Shown here: positions 43,764 through 54,020 of the stretch, piece after piece
How positions within the stretch are numbered: the first letter of the stretch is position 1
Layout of the letters: the number at the start of each line of letters is the position of its first letter
Assembly: GCA_947685225.1 (NCBI GenBank)
Contig: CANTUV010000037.1
Coordinates: forward strand, 31,267,001-31,331,000
Direction of reading: 5' to 3'
Source of the DNA: Garcia nutans
Lineage: Eukaryota; Streptophyta; Magnoliopsida; Malpighiales; Euphorbiaceae
DNA length: 64,000 bases
Made by a program: the position numbers and the translations under genes
Notes under the pieces: model-generated
Database searches by the model: none
What the model was told of the DNA's origin: nothing
The model's input: the letters and a program-made list of their open reading frames with translations, nothing else

Positions 43764-44972
43764 TGTAACACCCCTAAATTCCAAATACGTTCACTACATA
43801 TCACCACCATGTAATGAACATACATAGAACCTAAGAATGCTACATTCTTCCATAAACAATTTGCATTATATATATATATAGTATAATGGTATTTACTATT
43901 AAAATAAAACAAAATAAATATAAACATTTGATTTAATACGCAGCGGAATTTATCAAATGTATTTGCATATATAAATATGTCCAAGTACAAGTTTACAAAA
44001 TTATATACATATACATTAAATCCAATACTTTACAAAACATAAAGAGTCTATACATGATTGGCAGCTTTCTCTTTGATCTTTAAGTCCTACTCAACTCTTC
44101 AATTCCTAGACTCACTCGGTCTAGTGGATCTCTCGGGTTCTTCTCTAACACCTACGCGATGAACACAATCGCGCTAAGCCAACGGCTTAGTAAAACAACT
44201 ACACTATCAAAATGCTTGATGCAATGCTCATGACACTCAATCAAGTAAATAATACATAGCAAGTCATAACTTATTCATCATAAATTATCATACCATAATT
44301 ACATTTCAGAACATTATAATATATCATTACGCATCAATTTCATTAGGCAATGATCACGATTCATAAATCCTAAATTACATTAAACCTAAGACATATCTGG
44401 CCCAAAACACCCTAATATGTTATTCAAAGTTCAGAGTCCCTGTGTTTGATTCAATATCACAATCATCAAGCCCGTAGGCAAAATATATCATATCTCTATC
44501 CATGGATAGCGTAACAGACCCAGTCTCTTGGACCATCAACCCATTAACATGAGGAGATCCTCAACCTGGTTAGACTGTTACAAATTCTCAAATGGAAGTG
44601 GTTTACGGGTCTCCCATTTCACCATCATTCCATATTCACATTTTACAACTGGAATCGGTTTACGGGCCTCCCATTTCACCTATCCAGTGATTCATAAACA
44701 TTACTCAAATTGGACTCGGCTTACGGGCCTCCCATTTCGCCTATCCAATGAGTTATAGGCATGCCATCAAATACAGGACTCTGAAAGTTGAATTAACACA
44801 TTAGGCATACTAACATTTCATTTATTCTTTCTCAATTCATTTCACAATTCATAATTTATTAGGCAATCATGCCTCAACCATTTCATTTGAATCATCTTGG
44901 CCCAAAACACAATGGCCTCACATATCATCTTAATTATCATAATCAATCACAATTCACATTACATTATCATAT
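43764..44972 (-). repeat. A3 5' LTR, truncated at 44972
   Basis: Nearly identical to 36358-37565 and cut where the match switches to B LTR sequence (ATTGAATTG). It lacks the palindrome island, both splice donors and the putative promoter. The twin hairpin at 44152-44188 has one G-to-A change. Confidence 0.9.
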
Positions 44973-45680
44973 TGAATTGAATTTCCCTTTTCCTTCACTG
45001 ATTTGGTTTCAAATCCTATGCTCACTGCCTCTTTTTTTCCTCCCCAAATTTGGTTCTATTGGTCCTTATTTATAATGGTTTTTAGGTTGTTTTTTCCTAA
45101 TTACACACGGCAATCAATATTAATAAAAAAAAAACAAATTAAAACCTAATTGGATTAGGTTTCTAAAAATTGGGTCAAAAAATTCTGCGCTGGCAAAAAC
45201 TATGGCAGCGGGCCCGTAGCGTGCCAGCACGCAGGAGGCGTGCCAGCCCTCAGGAATTTCCTGCGGGCGGCTATTTCTCCCACAGGAAATTCCTGCGGGC
45301 GAAATAACTTCGTCCCGCAGGAAGTTATTTTGCCCGCAGGAATTTCCTGCGGGTGAAATAACTTTGCCCCGAGCGAAAAAACTTCGCCCGCAGGAAATTC
45401 CTGCGGGCGAAGGTTTTGCCCGCACCTTCGCCCGCAGGATTTTCCTGCGGGCAAAACTCCCTCGGGCCCGTGCGACTGTTTTTCGCTACCGATTTTTTTC
45501 CGACGCCGATTTTTATTTTTTTGATTTTGATTTGTTTATTTTTATTTTTATTAATAAAAATTAGATAATAAAGCAAAAATATTTAATTAAAATTATTTTG
45601 GACCAATTAGACAACAAAATTCATTTTGGACTAAATAAAAGCATATTGGATCGGATTGGGTAAAAAATTAAGGGTCTACA
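44973..45680 (-). repeat. B1 5' LTR, distal part
   Basis: Resumes the B LTR about 1.1 kb further on than the A3 insertion point (matching about 26600-27314) and ends AAGGGTCTACA at 45680. It includes TATA (about 45066-45075, minus) and the strongest palindrome set in the window (45183-45480). The missing stretch was lost together with the end of the A3 LTR. Confidence 0.8.
45183..45480 (-). repeat. GCCCGCAGG/CCTGCGGGC palindrome cluster in B LTR
   Basis: At least four long palindromes with arms GCCCGCAGG and CCTGCGGGC around AAATT, ATTTT or similar centres, joined by GAAATAACTT-type spacers. They produce several spurious overlapping open frames on both strands. They lie upstream of the TATA box in the sense direction. 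Confidence 0.8.
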
Positions 45681-46709
45681 GATACCATACTTTCGCTCAA
45701 GGTATGGAGATCGAGCATGGCATAACCACTCATAGCCTCGTACCATTTGGTATATACTTGCTATGGGAACCTAAGCCTTTTAATCCAAAGACTAAAGCTC
45801 ATGTAATTGGCCTAGTTACTTTCCTTAGGTTTTACCCCAAATGCATATTGTTTGACTATGGTTAGTTTATCTTAGTCTAAATCATGGCTTATTTGGTTTG
45901 TTCTTTTTTCTAATATGACCTAAGTATATTGTAAGCTCAAAATAAACTTTTCTCTAAAATCCAAAAGACCAAAACTATTTTTAAAATTTTTCAAGATGGT
46001 CTTTGGACATAATACTTTTCTAAAAAATAAATAAATAAATTCTTTGGCCCATGGCCCAAATACTAAGCCCAAAATCCATTTTTCTAAAATCTTTTACAAT
46101 GGGCTTAGAAACAAAACTATTTTCGCCCAACATTTTCTTACAAAGAGCTTGCAAAAATATTTAGGTCAATTATAAAATACCAAAAATCAATTGTGGGCCT
46201 AGTTTACACTAAGAATAAATTAACTATGGGCTTGTTTTTGGCATGAATCATTAGTTACCTTTTTCAAGTGAGAAATCTATTTATAATAAACCTCTTAATT
46301 TCGTTTTAATCCAAAAAGCTACTTTAGTTGGTTGAATGGATTAAAACCTAATTAATGGGAATTATCATGGATTGATTTCCATTTTCGAAAATATAACTAT
46401 TGGTTGAAATGTCCGAGGGAATTATTCGAAAGCAAGATACCCCATGTTGGTATTTTGTTAACCATATAGCTAGGAAAAGGGACTCGCCATTCGTGTGTGG
46501 ATGTTATAAGGTTGGAAGGAACGTCCTATTTGTCCTTATTTGTTGATTGTTTGTGCATACATGCATACATGCATACATTTGCATCTCATATTATTGATCC
46601 TCTCTGGCTCACAACCCTGGATTACAAAAGTTCAAAAGCTTATGACAATCCGACCTACGCAGAAGATGAAGTATCTAGCAACGACTCAATCACTTGCTCG
46701 CCTAAAACA
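45681..46709 (+). other. B2 leader (partial)
   Basis: Reverse complement of B1 34769-35770. It begins abruptly at GATACCATAC. I see no supported open frame; a short TGCATACA tandem run is at about 46555-46580. Confidence 0.7.
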
Positions 46710-48106
46710 ATGGAGCCCGAACAAATTCAAAGGATGGTGGATGAAGCCCTTAATGCCAAAATGGAAGAAATCAAAGAGGTCCTAGCTGGACCATGAAGAA
46801 TCAGTTGAGTGCAATCTTAGAGAACCATGTCGAGACGTCTGCTAGCACTAAGAAACCAAAGGACAAAGGGAAGACCAAAGTTAGTGAAGTAGTTTTTGAT
46901 GATTAAAAGGTGATCATTGATGATGATGATGATTGGGCTCAATACTACCAAGATGTTCAAGAGAAGAAGAAAGAACCGAAGGTTGCTGAGAAAGCAACTA
47001 TTGAAAAGACCGAGACATCCAATGTTGAAAAGATGATTGCTGATTTAGAAAAGAAATTTGAGAAGAAGTTGAAAACCGAAGAGATGTCTGAGATCGACAA
47101 ACTATTTGAACAAGATGAAGAGGTCCCTTATAAATTCAAGATGCCTTCCTTTGCTAAGTACAATGGCACCGGAAATCCCCATCTTCATGTGAAGCAGTAT
47201 ATCACTGCCATGCAATCTGCCCAAGCTACTAAGGCTCAAACCCTAAGGTACTTTATGCTCTCATTGGACCCTATTGTCCAAAATTGGTTCAATACCTCAG
47301 ATGATGGAACACAAAAGAGTTGGGATCTACTTTACAAAGCCTTCATCCAACAATATGGATATACTGTTGAGTTAGAAGTTACTTTAATGGAAGTGGAGTC
47401 CATTAGACAAAGGCCAAATGAGAATTTTGTGGACTATGTGAAGCGATGGAGAAACAAGGCCGCTTTACGCAAGAAGAGGCTCGATGAATCCGATCAAATA
47501 AGGATGATTGTGAGAGGGGTGTTACCTAATCTTTGTGAGAGGATGTCTCATACACTCATCCGTGATTTCAAAGATCTTCTCCAAGCTGGTCTACAAATTG
47601 AAGAGTGGAAAAGGGAGAAGAATCGCTTTTCAATAAGAAGGAATGAGAAAGGGAACAACCAGCCTAACAATCAAAGCGCACAAAAAGAAGTTGATGTTAA
47701 TGTAACCGGTCAAGTAAATAGAAGGCAGTTTTCAGATCTGGGGAAGCCTTTGTCTTGGGTCTTCGATAAGCTACAAAAGAAAGGGTTGTTACAACCATTG
47801 TCTCCTCGACCTTTACCTAGTCCATTACCCCCAAAATTTGATACTAAGGCTTTTTGTCAATTTCATCATACTCAAGGACATGAGACTGATAGGTGTACTC
47901 GATTAAGGCACGAGATCCCAGATTTGATTAATAGTGGCAAGCTACCCAAGCCGGATAAGCCCAATACCAAAGACAACCCTTTGCCTAAATTTGGAAGAGT
48001 GCCACCACCAGCAACCTTTATGGTGAGAAAAGGATTGGAAGAAGATTTTGTTTTATCCTCTTTTCAAGATGAGAATGTTGAAGATGTGAAAGGAAAAGAA
48101 GCCTAA
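46710..48106 (+). pseudogene. B2 gag, Tat/Ogre-like, two lesions only
   Basis: The ATG at 46710 begins MEPEQIQRMVDEALNAKMEEI. A one-base loss near 46790 shifts the frame (compared with B1) and a TAA at 46904-46906 replaces an Asp codon; from there 398 codons stay open to 48106. The open part has the DDDDDWAQYYQD acidic patch, a KKFEKKLK coiled-coil-like stretch, the gag core (KMPSFAKYNGTGNPHLHVKQ; QTLRYFMLSLDPIVQNWF; YVKRWRNKAAL; MIVRGVLPNLCERM) and CQFHHTQGHETDRC followed by LRHEIPDLINSGKL. Few lesions indicate a young copy or recent selection through use in trans. Confidence 0.85.
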
Positions 48107-50485
48107 CTCAATGAACTTTCCTTAGCTTGAATGTTGCTTTTCAATCTTACTTTATTTAATATTTTGGAACTATTGTGTTTTTCAAATTTAAAGTTGTTTG
48201 AATAAATTACTTTCATCAAAATTTTTGTTGGTCTTTGTTCATTTTGGTGCTCAACCAATGAGGAATCTAGCTTGATAATTCATGAATTAATATATTTATG
48301 CATCATGACTTGAATGACTTTACTAGGTGAGGGAATGGCTCTATAGCATTGAGTTGTGTATGCTTACTTAGAGAGGGCTCTTGCATAATTACCTTTGTCT
48401 AGGTCCTAGTCAGTCTTAGAACATGCTTTGACAAACTTTTGCGGTGAAATTGAACTCTGCTTATTTAAGAGAGAAATGATCTAGGCATTGTTTGGTTAGC
48501 CAACAACTAGCATCCACCCAATTAAATATCAATCCCTAGTTGTCCCTTTGAGCCTTCATAAAATTTTAGCTTTCTTTTTATTGGCTTACAAACCCCAATA
48601 ACCTACCCTAATCTATTGTGATACTTTTGACAAGTCTTATGATTACTAAGATGAATAGGCAAGAAGATCAAAGAAAGCAATGATTAGTCAAGATCATGAG
48701 GATAGTTTAAGTTTCAAGACCATGAAGATAGTTTAAGTTCTCAAGACCATGAAGATAGTTGAAGTTCTCAAGATCATAAGGATAGTTGATGTTCTCAAAA
48801 CCATAAGGGTAGTTGGAGTTTTCCTAATATCTCTAATATATCAACATCAACATCAGAGTAAAAAATGATTTATCCTTATTAAAGAATATTTATGTTACTC
48901 CACTTATCCATTATTGGAAGCCCAATTTAGTACAAACCAAGACAACTCTTTTTAGAACTAAAAAAACAAAAAAAAAGAGAAAAAAGGAAGAAAATAAAAG
49001 AAAAACAAAAGAAAAAAAAAAGAAAAGGAAGAAAGATAAAATCTAAAAAGGTGGTTCAAAAAGCCAACTGAGTTCTCTTATACCTAAGACAACAAAAGGC
49101 TTCCATTTTATGGATTGACTTGAATTGGTCCCAACACAACCAAAGATTCAATCAAAATCAAAGAAAAAGGAGGAAGACCATCCAATTCTTGAAAGTTCTG
49201 TACTTGATAGTCCTACAAGAAAGAAGGACAAAATGATAAAAGAAAGGGAAGAGTAAGGAAAGAGAAAGAAAAGGGAAGAGTACGAAAAATAAAGAGGAAA
49301 AAAGGGAAAAGAAGAAAAGAAACAGATTTTGGTCTTAAATTCTTTGCAAGGGCAAAAACTGTCCTAATCAAGATCCAGATTAATGCCAAGAAGATAGAAG
49401 GAATTTGGAGTCTAGAAAGATTGCTCCCAACTATCTAAAGTTCCAACAAGAAATTTGTAGTGTGAGGGTTTGTCCATTGTGTCACACTAGCTCCAATCTA
49501 AAAATGGCCTCCACTTTAACCCATGTCCCTTATAGACCCCGTTTCAAGCCTATCAAAGACTTGTTGATCTCTCTTGGTAGATAGAGTCTATTAGTGGAGA
49601 TAGTTTGGATAAGCATGCATATGAGATAGACAATATTTAAACTCAAATGAGACCTTTGGCCAAGCAATGTGTATGTGCCTATCTGAAGTGCAACAGTTCT
49701 TACTTAAAAAGAAATGATTCCCAAGTTTAGTATGGTAACTAGGGTTGTCATGTTATAGATATATTAATTTAGAAAAATCAAGTCCTGAGGTACATTGACA
49801 TCGATTTGGCAAAACCAACATTTGATTTCAAAATCAAAATTCAAAGAAAAAAAAGAGTGTTTTGTCATACAAAGCCTTCAAGTTAAGGGAAGTATGTTGT
49901 ATTGATTATTGGCAAGGTCATGAAGAAACTACCAACTGACAAGCTGAAACATAGTTTGAAATGGATACATCCCTGACTCTGCTGCTTAGCTTGAAGATAA
50001 AGCCAAATGCAAAGCTTTTGATCGTTTCAATGCGAGACTTGAACGAGCGTCAAAAAGGAACCAATGAGAACACTTCTGCTAATCACCTCGGTCTATGAGT
50101 CGATGGAATGACTGTAAGTATTATTCATGCATATCATGCATACATGAGCATATTACATCGCACTTTCTTGTCTTAATGAACAGCAAACACCCTGCAAATT
50201 AAAGAATCAAAAGAAGATATTGAATCAAGGGGGCATGGAAAGCCTATTCGCTTGTGGAAGCCCCAGTCACTTTGCAAAGAGAAGAAATGTGTGCTTATAC
50301 AAAGAACTAGACAAGAAAAACATCAATCAAAGCTTGCATGAAAGAAAAAATTCTTGGGGGGCAAGGAAAGGATATAAGATCCAATCAAAATTGGAGAAAA
50401 AAGGAAAAGCAGTTGCAAGGGAAAAGTGGTTAAAGTGCAAAAACTCCCTTGGAAGATCAAAACAAGGAAAACATGGATCAAGCAA
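48107..50485 (+). other. B2 non-coding tail
   Basis: About 2.4 kb without recognisable protein motifs. It includes five tandem copies of a 27-bp CAAGACCATGAAGATAGTT segment (about 48690-48830) and purine-rich stretches (48955-49045 and 49205-49325). It is conserved in order with B1 and B3, and near 48478-48500 has the empty site of the B1 solo LTR. Near 50430 it changes to sequence homologous to LTR C. Confidence 0.7.
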
Positions 50486-50799
50486 GACATGGCCAAGCCA
50501 AATCAAGCTTGGCCGTGTCACCTCAAAGGAAATCTTGGCAGAACATGACACGGGTAGGAGACACGGCCAAGCCACTGGCCATGTCTCACCTAAAGGGCAA
50601 AGCCAAGAAAGACCAAGCAAAGAGAGAAGGGAAGAAGTAGGTGACACTGGCAGGCGACACGGCCAAGCCACTGGTCGTGTCACATGACACGACCACAAGC
50701 TTGGCTGTGTCCCATCCTAAGCCAAGAATAAAGAAGAACCAAAGAAAAAACACAGAAGCTGACACACCCAGGGGACACGGCCAAGCCACTGGCCATGTC
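50486..50799 (+). repeat. GACACGGCC / GGCCGTGTC palindrome island in B2 tail
   Basis: Multiple inverted copies of GACA(C/T)GGCC. Together with 50430-50485 it aligns with the reverse complement of LTR C (19239-19800), including the shared CCCTTGGAAGATCAAAAC and AAGACATGGCCAAGCC. B1 has no such island at this point. Confidence 0.8.
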
Positions 50800-50824
50800 A
50801 CTCCCATCTTCAAAGAACAAAGAA

Positions 50825-51340
50825 GACCCGATCTCAAAGGATGAAGATCCATTTTCAAGGGTGAAGACCCGATCTCAAAGGATGAAGATCCATTTTCAAG
50901 GGTGAAGACCATATCTCAAAGGATGAAGATCCATTTTCAAGGGTGAAGACTCGATCTCAAAGGATGAAGATCCATTTTCAAGGGTGAAGACCCGATCTCA
51001 AAGGATGAAGATACATTTTCAAGGGTAAAGACTCGATCTCAAAGGATGAAGATCCATTTTCAAGGGTAAAGACCCGATCTCAAAAGATGAAGATCCATTT
51101 TCAAGGGTGAAGACCCGATCTCAAAGGATGAAGATCCATTTTCAAGGGTGAAGAACCGATCTCAAAGGATGAAGATCCATTTTCAAGGGTGAAGACCCGA
51201 TCTCAAAGGATGAAGATCCATTTTTAAGGGTGAAGACCCCATCTCAAAGGATGAAGATCCATTTTTAAGGGTGAAGACCCATTTTTAAGGGTGAAGACCC
51301 GATCTCAAAAGATGAAGATCTATTTTGATGGTGAAGAATC
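50825..51340 (+). repeat. Tandem array 1 of B2, 41-bp unit, about 12 copies
   Basis: Each unit holds two mini-hairpins with the same GAAG loop: GGGT-GAAG-ACCC and GGAT-GAAG-ATCC. The array is nearly homogeneous, so it was amplified recently. It is non-coding. Confidence 0.85.
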
Positions 51341-51399
51341 ACAATGCATAAAACAGCCGGAGTAGTCAGACTTCTCAAATGATAAAAGGTTAGTCAAAC

Positions 51400-51630
51400 T
51401 CAATCTTGGGTCCAAGCACCCATTCTCAGGTCCAAGTACCCAAGCTCGGGTCCAAGTACCCATTCTCGGGTCCAAGTACCCAAATCAAATCAATCTCGGG
51501 TCCAAGTACCCAATCCCGGGTCCAAGTACCCAAATTAAATCAATCTCGGGTCCAAGTACCCAAATCAAATCAATCTCTGGTCCAAGTACCCAAATCAAAT
51601 TAATCTCGGGTCCAAGTACCCAATACCGGG
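51400..51630 (+). repeat. Tandem array 2 of B2, GGGTCCAAGTACCC units
   Basis: About nine copies of GGGTCCAAGTACCC spaced by AAATCAAATCAATCTC or shorter spacers. GGGT pairs with ACCC across a 6-base loop. The unit and spacer resemble the B1 array read in its sense direction (GGATCGAGTATCC, then AAATCCAGT). Confidence 0.8.
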
Positions 51631-52050
51631 TCCAAAACCCAAATTTTCCTTAGGTCCAGAACCTAGAATTATCCTTGAGTCCAGAACTCGAACCGGGTCC
51701 AGAACCCAAATTTTCCTTTGGTCCAGAACCTAGAATCTCCCTTGAGTCTAGAACTCGAACCGGGTCCAGAACCCAAATTTTTCTTAGGTCCAGAACCTAG
51801 AATTATCCTTGAGTCCAGAACTCGAACCGGGTCCAGAACCCAAATTTTCCTTAGGTAGAGAACCTAGAATTATCCTTGAGTCCAGAACTCGAACAGGGTC
51901 CAGAATCCAAATTTTCCTTAGGTCCAGAACCTAGAATTATCCTTGAGTCCAGAACTCGAACCGGGTCTAGAACCCAAATTTTCCTTAGGTCAAGAACCTA
52001 GAATTATCCTTGAGTCCAGAACTCGAACCGGGTCCAGAACCCAAAACCTC
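51631..52050 (+). repeat. Tandem array 3 of B2, three hairpins per unit of about 67 bp
   Basis: Six or so units, each with GGGT-CCAGA-ACCC, then AGGT-CCAGA-ACCT, then GAGT-CCAGA-ACTC. The loop is constant and the stem changes on both sides together. Confidence 0.85.
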
Positions 52051-52117
52051 AACCGTTTCATCAAAAATTAAGTCTTATTGTTTTTCACTCTCTTTCACTA
52101 AGGTTTCAGATCATTCA

Positions 52118-52131
52118 AGCAGGGGGCAAAC
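52118..52131 (+). other. Polypurine tract of B2
   Basis: AGCAGGGGGCAAAC directly before the TGTAGACCC start of the 3' LTR. Confidence 0.8.
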
Positions 52132-52590
52132 TGTAGACCCTTAATTTTTTACCCAATCCGGTCCTATATGTTTTATTTAGTCTAAAATGATTTTTTTTGT
52201 CTACTTGGTCCAAAATAATTTTTATTAAATAATTTTTCTTTAGTATCTAATTTTTATTAATAAAAAATAGAAATAAACAAATAAAAGTAAAAAAAAATAA
52301 AAATCAGAGTTGGAAAAATCGGCAACGAAAAAATAGTCGCGCGGGCCAGTGGGCATTTCGCCCGCAGGAATTTCCTGCGGGCGAAATCACTGTGCTATTT
52401 CACACGCAGAAATTTTTTGCCTGGGAAATAGCTTACGGGCCCTCTCCGATCGCGCTGCCGCAGAGTTTTTTAGCAGCAGTTTTTTTTCGGCAGCGCAAAT
52501 TTTTCGAAACCTAATCCAATTAGGTTTTGGTTTATTTTTTTTATTAATATTACTTACCTTAGCTAATTAGGAATAAACAACCTCAAACCA

Positions 52591-52600
52591 CTATAAATAA
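52591..52600 (+). promoter_or_regulatory. TATA box of B2 3' LTR
   Basis: CACTATAAATAAGGACC, about 460 bases from the LTR start, conserved in the LTRs at 26741, 45066, 61737 and 62539. The palindromes lie just upstream, in what would be U3. Confidence 0.7.
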
Positions 52601-54020
52601 GGACCAAAGGCAATTAAAAAAGGGGAGGAAAAAATCCAAGAGTAGTTTGGAAAATTTGAAACCAAATCAAGGAAGGAAAAGAAGAAATTCAATTCAACTC
52701 TTTTCTGGAACAGCAGCAGCACGATTTAGAGGATTCAAAGGCAAAAAAGGCTTGTCTTTGGAGCTAGTTCATCCAAGAAGAATTATTTTTGGAGAAATCA
52801 TCAAAAGAAGGTATATGTTAATTAATTTTGTTTAATTGTTTTTTTTACACAGTAGCAAATTTATGAAATCAAAATTAAAATCCTTTGAACTTTAATTTAG
52901 TTTTTCTAAAGCCAAAAAAACCCTATTTCATTAGTTTATCTTCCAAAAGGCTTAAAATTGTTATTTTTTCTTCTTAAAAACCTTAAAACTCTAATTGAAC
53001 ATATTTTTCAACAAAACTAAGATGTAAATTCTGCTTCTTTTAAAATTTTAAAGTAGGTTCTATTTCATTCAAAAAGCCTTAAAAAACATCTTTTCTACTT
53101 ATAAAAACTTTAATTTATTTGTTTAAATTCATAAAATTCCATAAAATATCAAATTGATTTCCAAATTCCTAAAAATTATTCACCACCCGTGACCCTACTT
53201 CCAAAATATCAAATCCAAATTCAACTTTCAAAATTCAAAATAATGAACACTAACCCTTTTAAAACCTTAAACCCTAATTTTTATGAACCCTAATCCTTTT
53301 AAAACATTAAAAAACATAAAAACCTAAATTTTACACAGTAGCTTAGGAACCCAATAACCAAAAATCACAAATTAAAGTATTTTAAAGTGTTTAAAACACT
53401 AGTTTTATGATATCAACATTCAAACCTTAATTTTGTTAATCAAAGACTCTTACCAACCCTTTAAAACATAAAACCCTAATTTATTTTAATTCCATAAAAA
53501 GTCACAGTAGCCATAATTGGACTTTTATTTGCTTTATTCAATTCCATACTTGATTATGCTTTGATTTATTTCTTATGCTTTAATTTATTTAATTCCAATA
53601 CTTGATTTATTTAATTTATCATGGATGGATGTTTATTTTCTATTTTGATTAATAGCCTTGATGAATGATTTATTTATGATGAATGATTATTTACTTTTAT
53701 CAATTAATTTAGATTTCCAAAAGTTGTAAGAGGTATGTTTCCACTTGGTGGGTACCTCATTGGTTAAACATCATGTAATTTAATTTGCTTTTCTATTTTA
53801 GAACCTATGTAAAGGGCATGTTTCTACCTTTTGGTGGGTGTCCTATTTAGGCATGTGATGTAAGGACATGTTTCCATCCTTGGATGGGTGTCCATTTATT
53901 TACTTTGTTTGGACATTGCTTTGATTTTAATATATTGATGCTTTCTTTTAATTATTGTGTGTAGTATGGATAATGTTATTATACTTAAGAATTTTATAAT
54001 ATTAAGACCTATAAAGGAGG

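Larger units (their letters stand above)
36358..44972 (-). mobile_element. Element A3: young Tekay/Del-like gypsy element, right LTR truncated
   Basis: Minus-strand element inserted in the B1 5' LTR. It has a complete 3' LTR (36358-38897), polypurine tract, a nearly intact gag-pol (43596 down to 38944, one nonsense codon), a Met primer site, and the first 1209 bp of the 5' LTR as read from the primer site (43764-44972). Comparing the LTRs by eye I saw only a two-base difference in a TA repeat and one G/A change (44154), so insertion was recent. The missing part of the 5' LTR holds the promoter, so the copy is probably silent. Confidence 0.9.
25029..45680 (-). mobile_element. Element B1: Tat/Ogre-like gag-only retrotransposon with nested insertions
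   Basis: Minus-strand element. Its 5' LTR is split (35922-36357 and 44973-45680) by the insertion of A3, which also removed part of both LTRs. Then come a primer site (35904-35920), a leader, gag (34768 down to 33396, broken), a long non-coding tail interrupted by an A solo LTR (30527-33021), a tandem hairpin array (27412-28430), a polypurine tract, and the 3' LTR (25029-27314). There is no pol sequence anywhere. The flanks (ATTAT left, GATAC right) do not form a duplication, so one side was rearranged after insertion. Confidence 0.75.

Noticed and set aside
45120..45576. Four overlapping open frames on both strands in the GC-rich stretch
   Set aside because: Palindromes read similarly on both strands and GC-rich DNA has few stops. 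No frame is shared by the other B LTRs.
46497..46796. 99-codon frame upstream of and overlapping gag start in B2
   Set aside because: Only the last 29 codons, from the ATG at 46710, match other B gags. The upstream extension is leader sequence and is not conserved as protein.
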